Below are positions 1-6,195 of a stretch of 6,195 nt of DNA, one piece after another. The stretch covers positions 1 to 6,195 of the forward strand of contig JABDBT010000110.1 of assembly GCA_013288465.1 (NCBI GenBank), given 5' to 3'. The position numbers and the translations under genes were made by a program. The first letter of the stretch is position 1, and each line of letters begins with the position of its first letter. The notes beneath the pieces were generated by a model. It made no database searches, was not told where the DNA came from, and worked only from the letters and a program-made list of their open reading frames with translations. This stretch comes from Bacteroidota bacterium (GTDB lineage: Bacteria > Bacteroidota > Bacteroidia > Sphingobacteriales > Sphingobacteriaceae).

Positions 1-1250
1 ACGTATCCCTCGTGGTTCCCCCGGTTATCCGGCGACCACCGCTGGTGCCAGCGGCTGGTATCGCGCAGGGTATAGGCAGTTTGCAGGTAACCATCGGGTT
101 CCTGCGCCGCCAAAATGATAGGTATCCATTGGTCAAGAGTTTTTCGCATCTTATCCTGCGCGACCAAAATCTCTTTATCGCCCTGTGCGTCAACCATTAA
201 CGCCTCGCACATGGCTTCTACAGTTTGATGCACCCAGGCGTTCGAAAAAACATAGCCTTTATGCTTACCATGCGGTTCGCCGCGTAAGGCTTTGCCGGCT
301 TCGATAAAATTGTCAATTCCGCCTTGCCCGGTGCTCAGGTCGCTGCGGTTTATCTCGTCAATACACCAGGGTATCCAGTTCACGATCATGTTTTTCGCCC
401 TATCGTTCCATAACTTGCTATTAATTTTGTATCGCCTGGTATATACCACGTCCAGGCGTTTATCCTGCGGTTTGGGCGTTACTTTAACTTTAAGCGATGA
501 GGAAGCGCTTAATGCCCCTTTACCAGAGCTTAAAGTAAGCACATAATTACCCGGCTCAGAAAAAACAGCCGTTGCTGTTTTATCGCCTGCATTACTGAAC
601 GTGACATTGCCCGGACCTGCTGTTTTAACCCAAACCGTACTTTGAACCGGCCATGCCGATTTGATAACACCGGCTAAATAGGTTTTCCCGCCAAGTATAA
701 CATCACGGTCAACACCGGCGGTTACCACGGTTGGGTAATCTTCATTAGGCGTTGATTTATATACCATCCATTCCTGCAAGGGTGTTGCGCCCCTGTCGGT
801 CGAGTCAATCTCGATCCTTAATTTACTGGTTTTAACTTCATCAAATGAGGTATTGTTCAATTGGTCGTTCGCCAATCCATAGCCCGTTGCATTTTTAACC
901 TGTACAAAGGCGCTGCCATCCCAATATTGTACCCGGTAAGCATGGGGCAGGTGAATGGAGTTATTATAATTATGCCAGTAAACGGCAATTGAATTGGTAC
1001 TTACCGGTTGTTTCCATTCATATTGCACCCATTGTTTATCCATGTATTGTACCTGCCTCCTGTTGCCCGCACGCTGTTCTTTTCGGTTAACCGGCATAAT
1101 ACCATCATTAAGCTTGTTATAATCAACATACCTGGCCGAGCCTGAAACATCGGCTATTACATTAATATTTACGCGGGCATCAGTTTGCTGGGCATTTGAA
1201 TACAAACAAATTACAGACAGCAGGGCAGTTACGAAAACAGATCTCTTCAT
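1..1250 (-). CDS. Secreted GH127 (DUF1680) glycoside hydrolase, beta-L-arabinofuranosidase-like; 3' end outside window
   Basis: The frame is open without a stop from the ATG at 1250-1248 to the window edge, giving 416 codons of an incomplete protein. Residues 1-20 form a signal peptide with likely cleavage at SNA|QQ (signal peptidase I), so it is probably periplasmic or exported. Residues about 26-166 resemble a discoidin (F5/8 type C) beta-sandwich, with WVQYEW, IAVYWHNY, YRVQYWDG and KLRIEID strands. Residues about 172-259 resemble an Ig/PKD-like domain, with TVVTAGVDRDV, YLAGVI, VWVKTAGPGNVTF and PGNYVLTL. From about 268 the GH127 catalytic alpha/alpha barrel starts, with INSKLWNDR, NFIEAGKALRG, QEPDGYLQTAYTL, RW and a terminal NHEGY. 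Characterised GH127 members remove beta-L-arabinofuranose, but this broad family has other and unknown substrates, so specificity is not assigned. The remaining catalytic residues, including the nucleophilic cysteine region, lie beyond the edge. It is divergent from the peptidase gene. I am confident of the family and only moderately of the two accessory domains. Confidence 0.85.
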   Translation of the reverse strand, partial: MKRSVFVTALLSVICLYSNAQQTDARVNINVIADVSGSARYVDYNKLNDGIMPVNRKEQRAGNRRQVQYMDKQWVQYEWKQPVSTNSIAVYWHNYNNSIHLPHAYRVQYWDGSAFVQVKNATGYGLANDQLNNTSFDEVKTSKLRIEIDSTDRGATPLQEWMVYKSTPNEDYPTVVTAGVDRDVILGGKTYLAGVIKSAWPVQSTVWVKTAGPGNVTFSNAGDKTATAVFSEPGNYVLTLSSGKGALSASSSLKVKVTPKPQDKRLDVVYTRRYKINSKLWNDRAKNMIVNWIPWCIDEINRSDLSTGQGGIDNFIEAGKALRGEPHGKHKGYVFSNAWVHQTVEAMCEALMVDAQGDKEILVAQDKMRKTLDQWIPIILAAQEPDGYLQTAYTLRDTSRWHQRWSPDNRGNHEGY

Positions 1251-1464
1251 TTTAAACAGTTAAGTGTTAAATTAACATTTATAATTGGCGAACCTAAAAT
1301 TAGGAAAATTAATAACGCAGTACAAAATGTATTTTTAAGATGGATACGTTTGGTAAGTGATTTGTTTAACACTTCGGTTAAAATATAATCGCAAAAAAGT
1401 TTAACAGCCCTAACACTTTTAGTTTTCAAAAACAATTAGCTTTGCTAAACTCAACCCTCCAATT
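1251..1464. promoter_or_regulatory. Divergent intergenic region between GH127 and peptidase genes
   Basis: This 214-bp AT-rich spacer separates two diverging start codons, so it should hold promoters for both. The word TAACACTT occurs at 1367-1374 and 1411-1418, and its reverse complement AAGTGTTA at 1262-1269; the first and last share the 10-bp form TTTAACACTT / AAGTGTTAAA. A related TTTAACA lies near 1400. These could be binding sites for a regulator, but in AT-rich DNA chance is a serious alternative. I found no exact TAnnTTTG element facing the GH127 gene, and no convincing small gene: the short minus-strand frame here has no coding features. Confidence 0.5.
1437..1444 (+). promoter_or_regulatory. 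Candidate Bacteroidota -7 promoter element (TAGCTTTG)
   Basis: TAGCTTTG matches the Bacteroidota primary-sigma -7 consensus TAnnTTTG exactly and lies 20 bp before the peptidase ATG at 1465, implying a very short leader. The expected -33 TTG/TTTG is not exact; the region 17-21 bp upstream is only T-rich (about 1415-1426). No Shine-Dalgarno is seen before the ATG, which is usual in this phylum. Confidence 0.45.
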
Positions 1465-2853
1465 ATGAAATTAAAATATTTACTCCTTTGCTCAGGTTTA
1501 TTATTTGTCCTTTCACCGGCCCGGGCGCAGCAGGATTCATTGATGATGCGCAAAATTTACGATGAGGCCCTGGTGAACGGACAATCCTACCAAAACCTTC
1601 ATTACTTATGCAAAAATATCGGTGGCCGTTTAAGCGGATCGGCCAATGCGCAAAACGCGGTCGAGTGGGGTAAAAAATTGATGGAAGGCTACGGGTTTGA
1701 CCATGTATTTCTACAAGAAGTGATGGTGCCGCATTGGGAGCGCGGCGCTAAAGAGCAAGGCTTTATTTTAGATGGCGGTAAAAAAATACCGGTAGCTATA
1801 TGTGCCCTGGGAATGGCAGTAGCCACACCGCCGCAGGGTATTACCGCCAATGTTATTGAGGTACATAGCCTTGATGAACTGGCCGCGTTGGGCGAAAAGG
1901 CAATAAAAGGCAAAATAGTTTTCTTTAACCGCCCGTTTGATGCGCGTTATATTCAAACACTCCAGGCCTACGGCGTAGCAGGCGATCAGCGCAGGGCAGG
2001 GCCATCCGCGGCAGCCAAATATGGCGCAGTGGGGGTAATTGTACGGTCATTAACCGAGGCTAATGATGATTACCCGCATACCGGGGCAACACAATATACC
2101 GACGATGCGCCGAAGATACCAGCGGCGGCCATATCTACCAAAGCTGCCGACAGGTTAAGCGCTATGTTGAAAATGCACAAATCATCACCCGTAAAATTCT
2201 ACTTTAAACAAAACTGCCGCCAGCTGCCCGACGCGCTGTCATACAATGTGATCGGCGAAATGAAAGGTTCTGAAAACCCTAACCAATTTATCACCTTTGG
2301 CGGCCACCTCGACTCGTGGGACCTGGCCGAAGGCGCGCACGATGATGGTACCGGCGTAATGCAGTCGGTAGAGGCTTTGCGTATTTTAAAAACATTGGGT
2401 TACAGGCCAAAAAACTCTATCAGGGCCGTGTTTTTTATTAATGAAGAGAATGGCGACCGGGGCGGGTTAAAATACGCTGAATTAGCCGCTCAAAATAAAG
2501 AAGTACACCTGGCCGCTATTGAAAGCGACCTGGGTGGTTTTACTCCCCGTGGGTTTAGCTTTGACGGCCTATCATCCGCGCAGCTTAAAAAAGTCAACCA
2601 TGACTGGAAGGCGCTTTTTGAGCCTTATAATACCGACCGCCTGGAAGCCGGGGGCAGCGGCAGCGACATTGAGCCACTGCGCAAATATTATGCTAATGCA
2701 GCGTTGATTGGCTTTATGCCCGACCCGCAACGTTATTTTGATATACACCATACCCCTAATGATGTTTTTGAAAACGTAAACAAACGCGAACTGGAATTGG
2801 GCGCGGCAGCTATTGCTTCGCTGGTTTATTTGATCGATATGCACGGCATATAA
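1465..2853 (+). CDS. Secreted M28-family zinc metallopeptidase (carboxypeptidase Q-like)
   Basis: This complete 462-residue protein is a probable exopeptidase (amino- or carboxypeptidase) with two zinc ions. Residues 1-21 are a signal peptide with likely cleavage at ARA|QQ, placing it in the periplasm or outside the cell. Residues about 120-250 contain a protease-associated (PA)-like insert, including KGKIVFFNRPFD, AAKYGAVGVIVRS and KIPAAAIS. The M28 core follows from about 258. Expected metal and catalytic positions are all visible: H281 and D283 in GGHLDSWD, D293 in AHDDGTG, E327 (general base) and E328 (metal) in NEENGDRGG, D355 in ESDLGG and H429 in HHTPND. The order and spacing match plasma glutamate carboxypeptidase/carboxypeptidase Q (M28B-like) rather than short Aeromonas-type aminopeptidases. 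An intact active site suggests it is functional. The ATG at 1465 is chosen because the signal peptide begins there. A dehydrogenase gene follows after 41 bp. The natural substrate cannot be read from the sequence. Confidence 0.93.
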   Translation: MKLKYLLLCSGLLFVLSPARAQQDSLMMRKIYDEALVNGQSYQNLHYLCKNIGGRLSGSANAQNAVEWGKKLMEGYGFDHVFLQEVMVPHWERGAKEQGFILDGGKKIPVAICALGMAVATPPQGITANVIEVHSLDELAALGEKAIKGKIVFFNRPFDARYIQTLQAYGVAGDQRRAGPSAAAKYGAVGVIVRSLTEANDDYPHTGATQYTDDAPKIPAAAISTKAADRLSAMLKMHKSSPVKFYFKQNCRQLPDALSYNVIGEMKGSENPNQFITFGGHLDSWDLAEGAHDDGTGVMQSVEALRILKTLGYRPKNSIRAVFFINEENGDRGGLKYAELAAQNKEVHLAAIESDLGGFTPRGFSFDGLSSAQLKKVNHDWKALFEPYNTDRLEAGGSGSDIEPLRKYYANAALIGFMPDPQRYFDIHHTPNDVFENVNKRELELGAAAIASLVYLIDMHGI

Positions 2854-2894
2854 GTTTTATTTAAGCGCTTACATTCAAAACCGTAATTTTAAAA

Positions 2895-3659
2895 ATGACT
2901 TTTGATTTTAAAAACAAAACCGTACTGATAACCGGCGGCTCGCGGGGTATTGGCCGTGTTACGGCTAAACTATTCGCTGCCTCGGGCGCTGATGTGATCA
3001 TTACCTACAATGCAAACCGGCCAGCGGCCGAACAAACTCTTGCCGAACTTGGGCCGGGCAAACATAGTATGTATCAATTGGATGTTGCCGACCCTGTTGC
3101 TATTCAAAACTTTTTTGCGCGGTTTGCTGATAAGCATGATAGACTGGACATATTGGTTAACAACGCCGCCGCGCACATGGAACATAAAATGCTGGAAACG
3201 GATTTTGAACGCTGGCAGCAATGCTGGGACCAAACCCTCAAAACCAATATAACGGGCCCCGCCAATATGTGTTATTTCGCATCCAGGCTAATGATAAAAC
3301 AACAGGCGGGTAAAATTATCAATATATCTTCAAGGGGTTCTTTCAGGGGCGAGCCAACCAATCCGGCTTATGGTGCCAGCAAGGCCGCGTTAAATTCTAT
3401 GAGCCAATCATTGGCTCTGGTACTGGCACCGCATAATATTAGTGTACATATTATTGCCCCCGGTTTTGTATCAACCGAAATGGCTGCCGATAAATTGAGC
3501 GGCGCAAGCGGCGAAGCACTCAAAAATCAAAGTCCGTTTGGGCGCGTTGCCAAACCCGAAGAAGTAGCGTTATTAGTGGCCGTTTATGCCAGCGAGGGCC
3601 TCGAATTTGCAACCGCCGGGATCATTGACCTAAACGGCGCTTCGTATCTGAGAAGCTAA
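2895..3659 (+). CDS. Short-chain dehydrogenase/reductase (SDR), classical type
   Basis: This complete 254-residue cytoplasmic NAD(P)-dependent oxidoreductase has the usual length of classical SDRs. The Rossmann cofactor motif TGGSRGIG spans residues 13-20, and R17 in it is often associated with NADP(H) preference. Further signatures are D63 in LDVAD, NNAA at 89-92, the tetrad asparagine N118 in KTNITG, the catalytic S146 in NISS, Y159 and K163 in the YxxxK motif, and PGFVSTEM from 189. All four tetrad residues are present, so an active enzyme is expected. The closest familiar groups are FabG-like 3-oxoacyl reductases and glucose-1-dehydrogenase-like SDRs, but the family is too diverse to name a substrate. 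It begins 41 bp after the M28 peptidase with no terminator between, so co-transcription is likely although a functional link is not evident. The ATG at 2895 lies 12 codons before the cofactor motif, a normal distance. Confidence 0.93.
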   Translation: MTFDFKNKTVLITGGSRGIGRVTAKLFAASGADVIITYNANRPAAEQTLAELGPGKHSMYQLDVADPVAIQNFFARFADKHDRLDILVNNAAAHMEHKMLETDFERWQQCWDQTLKTNITGPANMCYFASRLMIKQQAGKIINISSRGSFRGEPTNPAYGASKAALNSMSQSLALVLAPHNISVHIIAPGFVSTEMAADKLSGASGEALKNQSPFGRVAKPEEVALLVAVYASEGLEFATAGIIDLNGASYLRS

Positions 3660-3677
3660 CCGGCAAAGCATAAAAAA

Positions 3678-3707
3678 CAAGGGAAGTTTTGCGTAAAACT
3701 TCCCTTG
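3678..3707 (-). terminator. Intrinsic terminator between convergent genes, best suited to the minus strand
   Basis: A perfect 13-bp stem pairs 3678-3690 (CAAGGGAAGTTTT) with 3695-3707 (AAAACTTCCCTTG) around a GCGT loop. On the minus strand it is followed at once by TTTTTT (plus-strand A run at 3672-3677), the classic intrinsic terminator layout, 7 bp past the lipoprotein stop codon. On the plus strand the hairpin begins 18 bp after the dehydrogenase stop but lacks a T tract, so it may stop that transcript poorly or only protect its 3' end. Confidence 0.88.
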
Positions 3708-3714
3708 CCAAAGC

Positions 3715-4008
3715 TTAATTCCAATGCCCGCGGTTCCACCGGTAACCACGGTCGGTATGCGCCCATGAGCCGCGTACGTAAACGTGGCCTTGTCTTGGCC
3801 TTTCCCAGTGGCCGCGTGTATAAGCATAGCTGCCGCCGTTCCATGCCCATTCGCCATCTATCCAGATGGCACCCTCATAAGGCACTGCCGGCCTTTCATA
3901 AACCGGTTCGGCGGGCTGATCAACAACAAAATAACTTCCCTCACATGATGCCAGGAATAAGGACCCTGCTAAAGCTAACAGTATCCCAAATTTTGATAAT
4001 GTTTTCAT
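3715..4008 (-). CDS. Small WxxGxW-repeat lipoprotein, function unknown
   Basis: This is a 97-residue predicted lipoprotein. Residues 1-22 form a lipoprotein signal peptide with the lipobox LASC ending at C22, so the mature protein should be acylated and anchored in a membrane facing the periplasm or cell surface. After C22 comes EGSYF rather than a cluster of acidic residues, so the Bacteroidota surface-export signal is not obvious. After a proline-rich linker (about 31-45) there are four [WY]xxGxW units: WIDGEW (49-54), YTRGHW (63-68), YVRGSW (77-82) and WNRGHW (91-96), each exactly 14 residues apart, with the last ending one residue before the C-terminus. These resemble the Pfam WXXGXW/YXWXXGXW repeat group of unknown function. 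A longer in-frame ATG at 4080 exists, but the ATG at 4008 puts the signal peptide at the N-terminus and is preferred. The gene runs towards the dehydrogenase gene, with a shared terminator region between them. Confidence 0.87.
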   Translation of the reverse strand: MKTLSKFGILLALAGSLFLASCEGSYFVVDQPAEPVYERPAVPYEGAIWIDGEWAWNGGSYAYTRGHWERPRQGHVYVRGSWAHTDRGYRWNRGHWN

Positions 4009-4144
4009 AAGTATATGTTTTATAAGTATATACCTAATTGACAAATGACTTTGTGAAATGTTTTTTGAAATTATTGTCACAGTTTTCGCAGAGTATGCTT
4101 AATAGGTATTTGACATTGCTCCACTCCGCTGACCGTACCTACCA
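4009..4144. promoter_or_regulatory. Divergent spacer between lipoprotein and helicase genes
   Basis: This 136-bp spacer must carry the minus-strand lipoprotein promoter and probably the helicase promoter. AAGTATAT is repeated directly at 4009-4016 and 4024-4031, immediately upstream of the lipoprotein ATG. A TTGACA is present at 4110-4115 on the plus strand, but no fitting downstream element is seen. No exact TAnnTTTG element could be assigned in either direction, so promoter positions stay open. Confidence 0.35.
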
Positions 4145-6193
4145 ATGGAGTTTTCCACAAAGAGCGGAATTTTCATTGACAATAATCATCTTGCAGCCAA
4201 GATGGAAACAATCAACCCGGTCATGCAATTGGCCTCCGATTATTTGGAATCGACCAATACGGTTGTGTTCCTGACGGGTAAAGCCGGAACGGGTAAAACC
4301 ACTTTTTTGCAAAACCTGCGGCAGGCCTCCAAAAAGAAACTGGCTGTTGTAGCGCCAACCGGAGTGGCGGCGATCAATGCGGGTGGCATGACCATTCATT
4401 CTTTTTTCCAGCTGTCGTTTGCACCTGTCGTCCCCAACGGTTCCGAGCGGCCCGATATGCATTACAGTGCCGAAAAACGCGATCTGCTGGCGAACCTGGA
4501 ACTGCTTATTGTTGATGAGGTGAGTATGGTGCGGCCCGATGTGCTCGACCAGATCGATCTGATCCTGCGTAATATTAATGGTTCGGCCTATCCTTTTGGC
4601 GGGGTGCAATTGTTACTGATCGGCGACCTTTCGCAATTAAGCCCGATCATCCGCGACGAGGAGTGGGGTATCCTAAGGCCGTATTATGCTACACCCTATT
4701 TTTTCAGCAGCCAGGTACTCGCGAAAGCTCGATATGTCCGCATCGAACTCGACCATGTGTACCGTCAAAAGGAACAAACTTTTGTTGATATCCTGAACGA
4801 GGTGCGTAACCAAAGCCTCAGCATGAAAAGCTTGCACGCATTAAATGCCCGACACATCCCCGACTTTAGGCCCAGTCCTGAAGATCCTTATATTACGCTG
4901 ACGACCCACAATAACATTGCCCAGCAGATCAATACCGAATGGCTGGAAGCGCTGCCTGCCCGGCAGCAGGAATTTACGGCAACTATCCGCGGTGAGTTCC
5001 CTAAAGATGCTTACCCGACCGAAACGGTCCTCAAATTAAAGACCGGCGCGCAGGTCATGTTCGTTAAAAATGACAGCTCTGCCGAAAAGCTGTTTTATAA
5101 CGGTAAGATCGGCACGATAACCCGGATGGAGGACAAAACAGTTTTTGTTCAATGCGGCCCGAAAGAAAAAGAAATTGCGGTAGAAGCGCTGGAGTGGAGC
5201 AATGTCAAATACCAATTGGAGGGCGACGCGATCAATGAAACCAATGCGGGCAGTTTTGCGCAAATTCCGCTTAAACTTGCCTGGGCTATTACTATCCATA
5301 AAAGCCAGGGACTAACCTTTGATAAAGCTATCATTGATGTGTCTGAGGCCTTTGCGCATGGCCAGGCATACGTTGCCCTCAGCCGCTGTCGCAGTTTAGC
5401 CGGGATGGTATTGCGCAACCCTATTGCTGTGCATAATATTATAGGCGATCCGGCTGTTGCCCGCTTCAATGAACAATCTACTGCTATCCGCCCGGATAGC
5501 CAAAGCCTGGAATTTGATCGGGAATTGTACAGGCTGTTCCTGTTAACCGAACTTTTTAATTTCATACCGCTCCAGGCCAGGCTTAAGGCCTTTGAACTAA
5601 TGCTTCCGACTTTTAATGCTGATATTTTAAGCGTTGCTGAAAAGTTTATCAAACAACTGAATTCCGCGCGGAGCCGGCAGGCCGCAGGCTATTTCTTAGA
5701 AAAACTGCGCATATCCGTCGAAAGCCTTCATCTTCAGCTCCCCGCGCTCATCAACCAATCCAAAGACAAGGCCGCTAAAGCCGATCAACTGATCATTTGG
5801 CTAATGAACCGCATCCGGCTAATGGAACATTTCGCGGCGAACCCGTTCACAACGGCTGCTTATTTATCGCTTAGCAAAACCAAACTAAACACGCACGATC
5901 GTTCCTACCTCAAAGCTTTGAATGCGTTACCGAACGAAAAACTATACGAGCAAATATTGGCGTGGCGGGAAACAAAAGCATCCGCCGAAAAAGTGATGCC
6001 AAGTATGGTCTTGTCCGAAAAAACAGCGGCGGCGGTTGCTGAGAAACTACCCGCCACTTTAAAAAATCTAAGCGCTATTAAAGGTATTGGTGTGCATAAG
6101 GCCACGTTGTACGGACCGGAATTAATCATTCTGATCCGCGCTTATCAACAGGAATTATCGGGTATAGGGACGAAACAGGTCGGTTTGTTTTAG
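4145..6193 (+). CDS. Pif1/RecD-like superfamily 1 DNA helicase with C-terminal HRDC-like domain
   Basis: This complete 682-residue ATP-dependent helicase should act on DNA in the cytoplasm, in replication, repair or recombination. The SF1B motifs appear in order: Walker A GKAGTGKT (45-52), motif Ia APTGVAAINAGG with the TIHSFF segment (70-88), Walker B IVDEVSM (122-128, D124/E125), motif III GDLSQLSP (160-167), LDHVYRQ (202-208) with R207, motif V IHKSQGLTFD (384-393) and motif VI YVALSRCRSL (409-418, R414). This set is typical of Pif1/Dda/RecD-type 5'-3' helicases. Residues about 450-600 are mostly helical and not recognised. Residues about 603-668 look like an HRDC domain, with AWRETKASAEKVMPSMVLS and LPATLKNLSAIKGIGVHKATLYG, a fold used to bind DNA in RecQ-type helicases. 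An alternative start at 4202 (METINP, residue 20) may be the true one, because the family's conserved NPVMQLA segment begins just after it. The gene is transcribed alone as far as the window shows. Confidence 0.93.
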   Translation: MEFSTKSGIFIDNNHLAAKMETINPVMQLASDYLESTNTVVFLTGKAGTGKTTFLQNLRQASKKKLAVVAPTGVAAINAGGMTIHSFFQLSFAPVVPNGSERPDMHYSAEKRDLLANLELLIVDEVSMVRPDVLDQIDLILRNINGSAYPFGGVQLLLIGDLSQLSPIIRDEEWGILRPYYATPYFFSSQVLAKARYVRIELDHVYRQKEQTFVDILNEVRNQSLSMKSLHALNARHIPDFRPSPEDPYITLTTHNNIAQQINTEWLEALPARQQEFTATIRGEFPKDAYPTETVLKLKTGAQVMFVKNDSSAEKLFYNGKIGTITRMEDKTVFVQCGPKEKEIAVEALEWSNVKYQLEGDAINETNAGSFAQIPLKLAWAITIHKSQGLTFDKAIIDVSEAFAHGQAYVALSRCRSLAGMVLRNPIAVHNIIGDPAVARFNEQSTAIRPDSQSLEFDRELYRLFLLTELFNFIPLQARLKAFELMLPTFNADILSVAEKFIKQLNSARSRQAAGYFLEKLRISVESLHLQLPALINQSKDKAAKADQLIIWLMNRIRLMEHFAANPFTTAAYLSLSKTKLNTHDRSYLKALNALPNEKLYEQILAWRETKASAEKVMPSMVLSEKTAAAVAEKLPATLKNLSAIKGIGVHKATLYGPELIILIRAYQQELSGIGTKQVGLF

Positions 6194-6195
6194 CG

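Noticed and set aside
1247..1435. Minus-strand 62-codon open frame in the divergent spacer
   Set aside because: It is AT-rich, lacks a recognisable domain, and ends overlapping the start of the GH127 gene; it is explained by low stop density and promoter DNA.
2862..2871. Perfect 10-bp palindrome TAAGCGCTTA between the peptidase and dehydrogenase genes
   Set aside because: It has no loop and no T tract, so it is not a terminator. AAGCGCTTA also occurs inside the GH127 coding region (503-511), so it is probably chance.
4009..4031. Direct repeat AAGTATAT upstream of the lipoprotein ATG
   Set aside because: It is eight AT-rich bases within a short TA-rich leader, too weak to call an operator.
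4139..4609. Minus-strand 156-codon open frame opposite the helicase N-terminus
   Set aside because: It lies antisense to the conserved Walker A and Walker B region of a clear helicase gene and shows no domain features of its own.
5149..5652. Minus-strand 167-codon open frame opposite the helicase
   Set aside because: It is antisense to helicase motifs V and VI; its serine/leucine-rich composition is typical of a shadow frame.
1..6195. Defence island, mobile element or CRISPR-like system
   Set aside because: There are no transposase, integrase, cas, restriction or toxin-antitoxin genes and no regularly spaced DNA repeats; the helicase alone is of a chromosomal type and gives no evidence of a defence role.

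Overview
The window looks like a piece of a Bacteroidota chromosome, most likely a Sphingobacteriaceae/Mucilaginibacter-type soil bacterium. This is inferred from AT-rich spacers around mid-GC genes, starts without a clear Shine-Dalgarno, a TAnnTTTG-type promoter element, a modular secreted glycoside hydrolase, and a helicase-HRDC protein of the kind common in that phylum. No rRNA, tRNA, CRISPR array, insertion sequence or phage gene is visible.

Layout. (1) Positions 1-1250, minus strand: the 5' two-thirds or so of a secreted GH127 (DUF1680) glycoside hydrolase, cut by the window edge just as its catalytic domain begins to show conserved motifs. (2) Positions 1251-1464: an AT-rich divergent spacer of 214 bp with a candidate Bacteroidota promoter and a repeated TAACACTT word. 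(3) Positions 1465-3659, plus strand: a secreted M28-family zinc metallopeptidase, then 41 bp later a cytoplasmic short-chain dehydrogenase/reductase; the two are probably co-transcribed. (4) Positions 3678-3707: a strong intrinsic terminator whose T tract serves the minus-strand gene. (5) Positions 3715-4008, minus strand: a 97-residue lipoprotein with four [WY]xxGxW units spaced exactly 14 residues apart. (6) Positions 4145-6193, plus strand: a complete Pif1/RecD-like superfamily 1 helicase with a C-terminal HRDC-like domain.

How they fit together. The glycoside hydrolase and the peptidase share a divergent spacer and both carry signal peptides, so they fit a nutrient-scavenging role for plant or microbial polymers, but nothing in the sequence ties them to one pathway. 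The lipoprotein and helicase are separate transcription units. I do not see a convincing undescribed multi-gene system here. The points most worth a second look are the regularity of the small lipoprotein, the variant motif and modular front end of the GH127 protein, and the repeated word in the divergent spacer.
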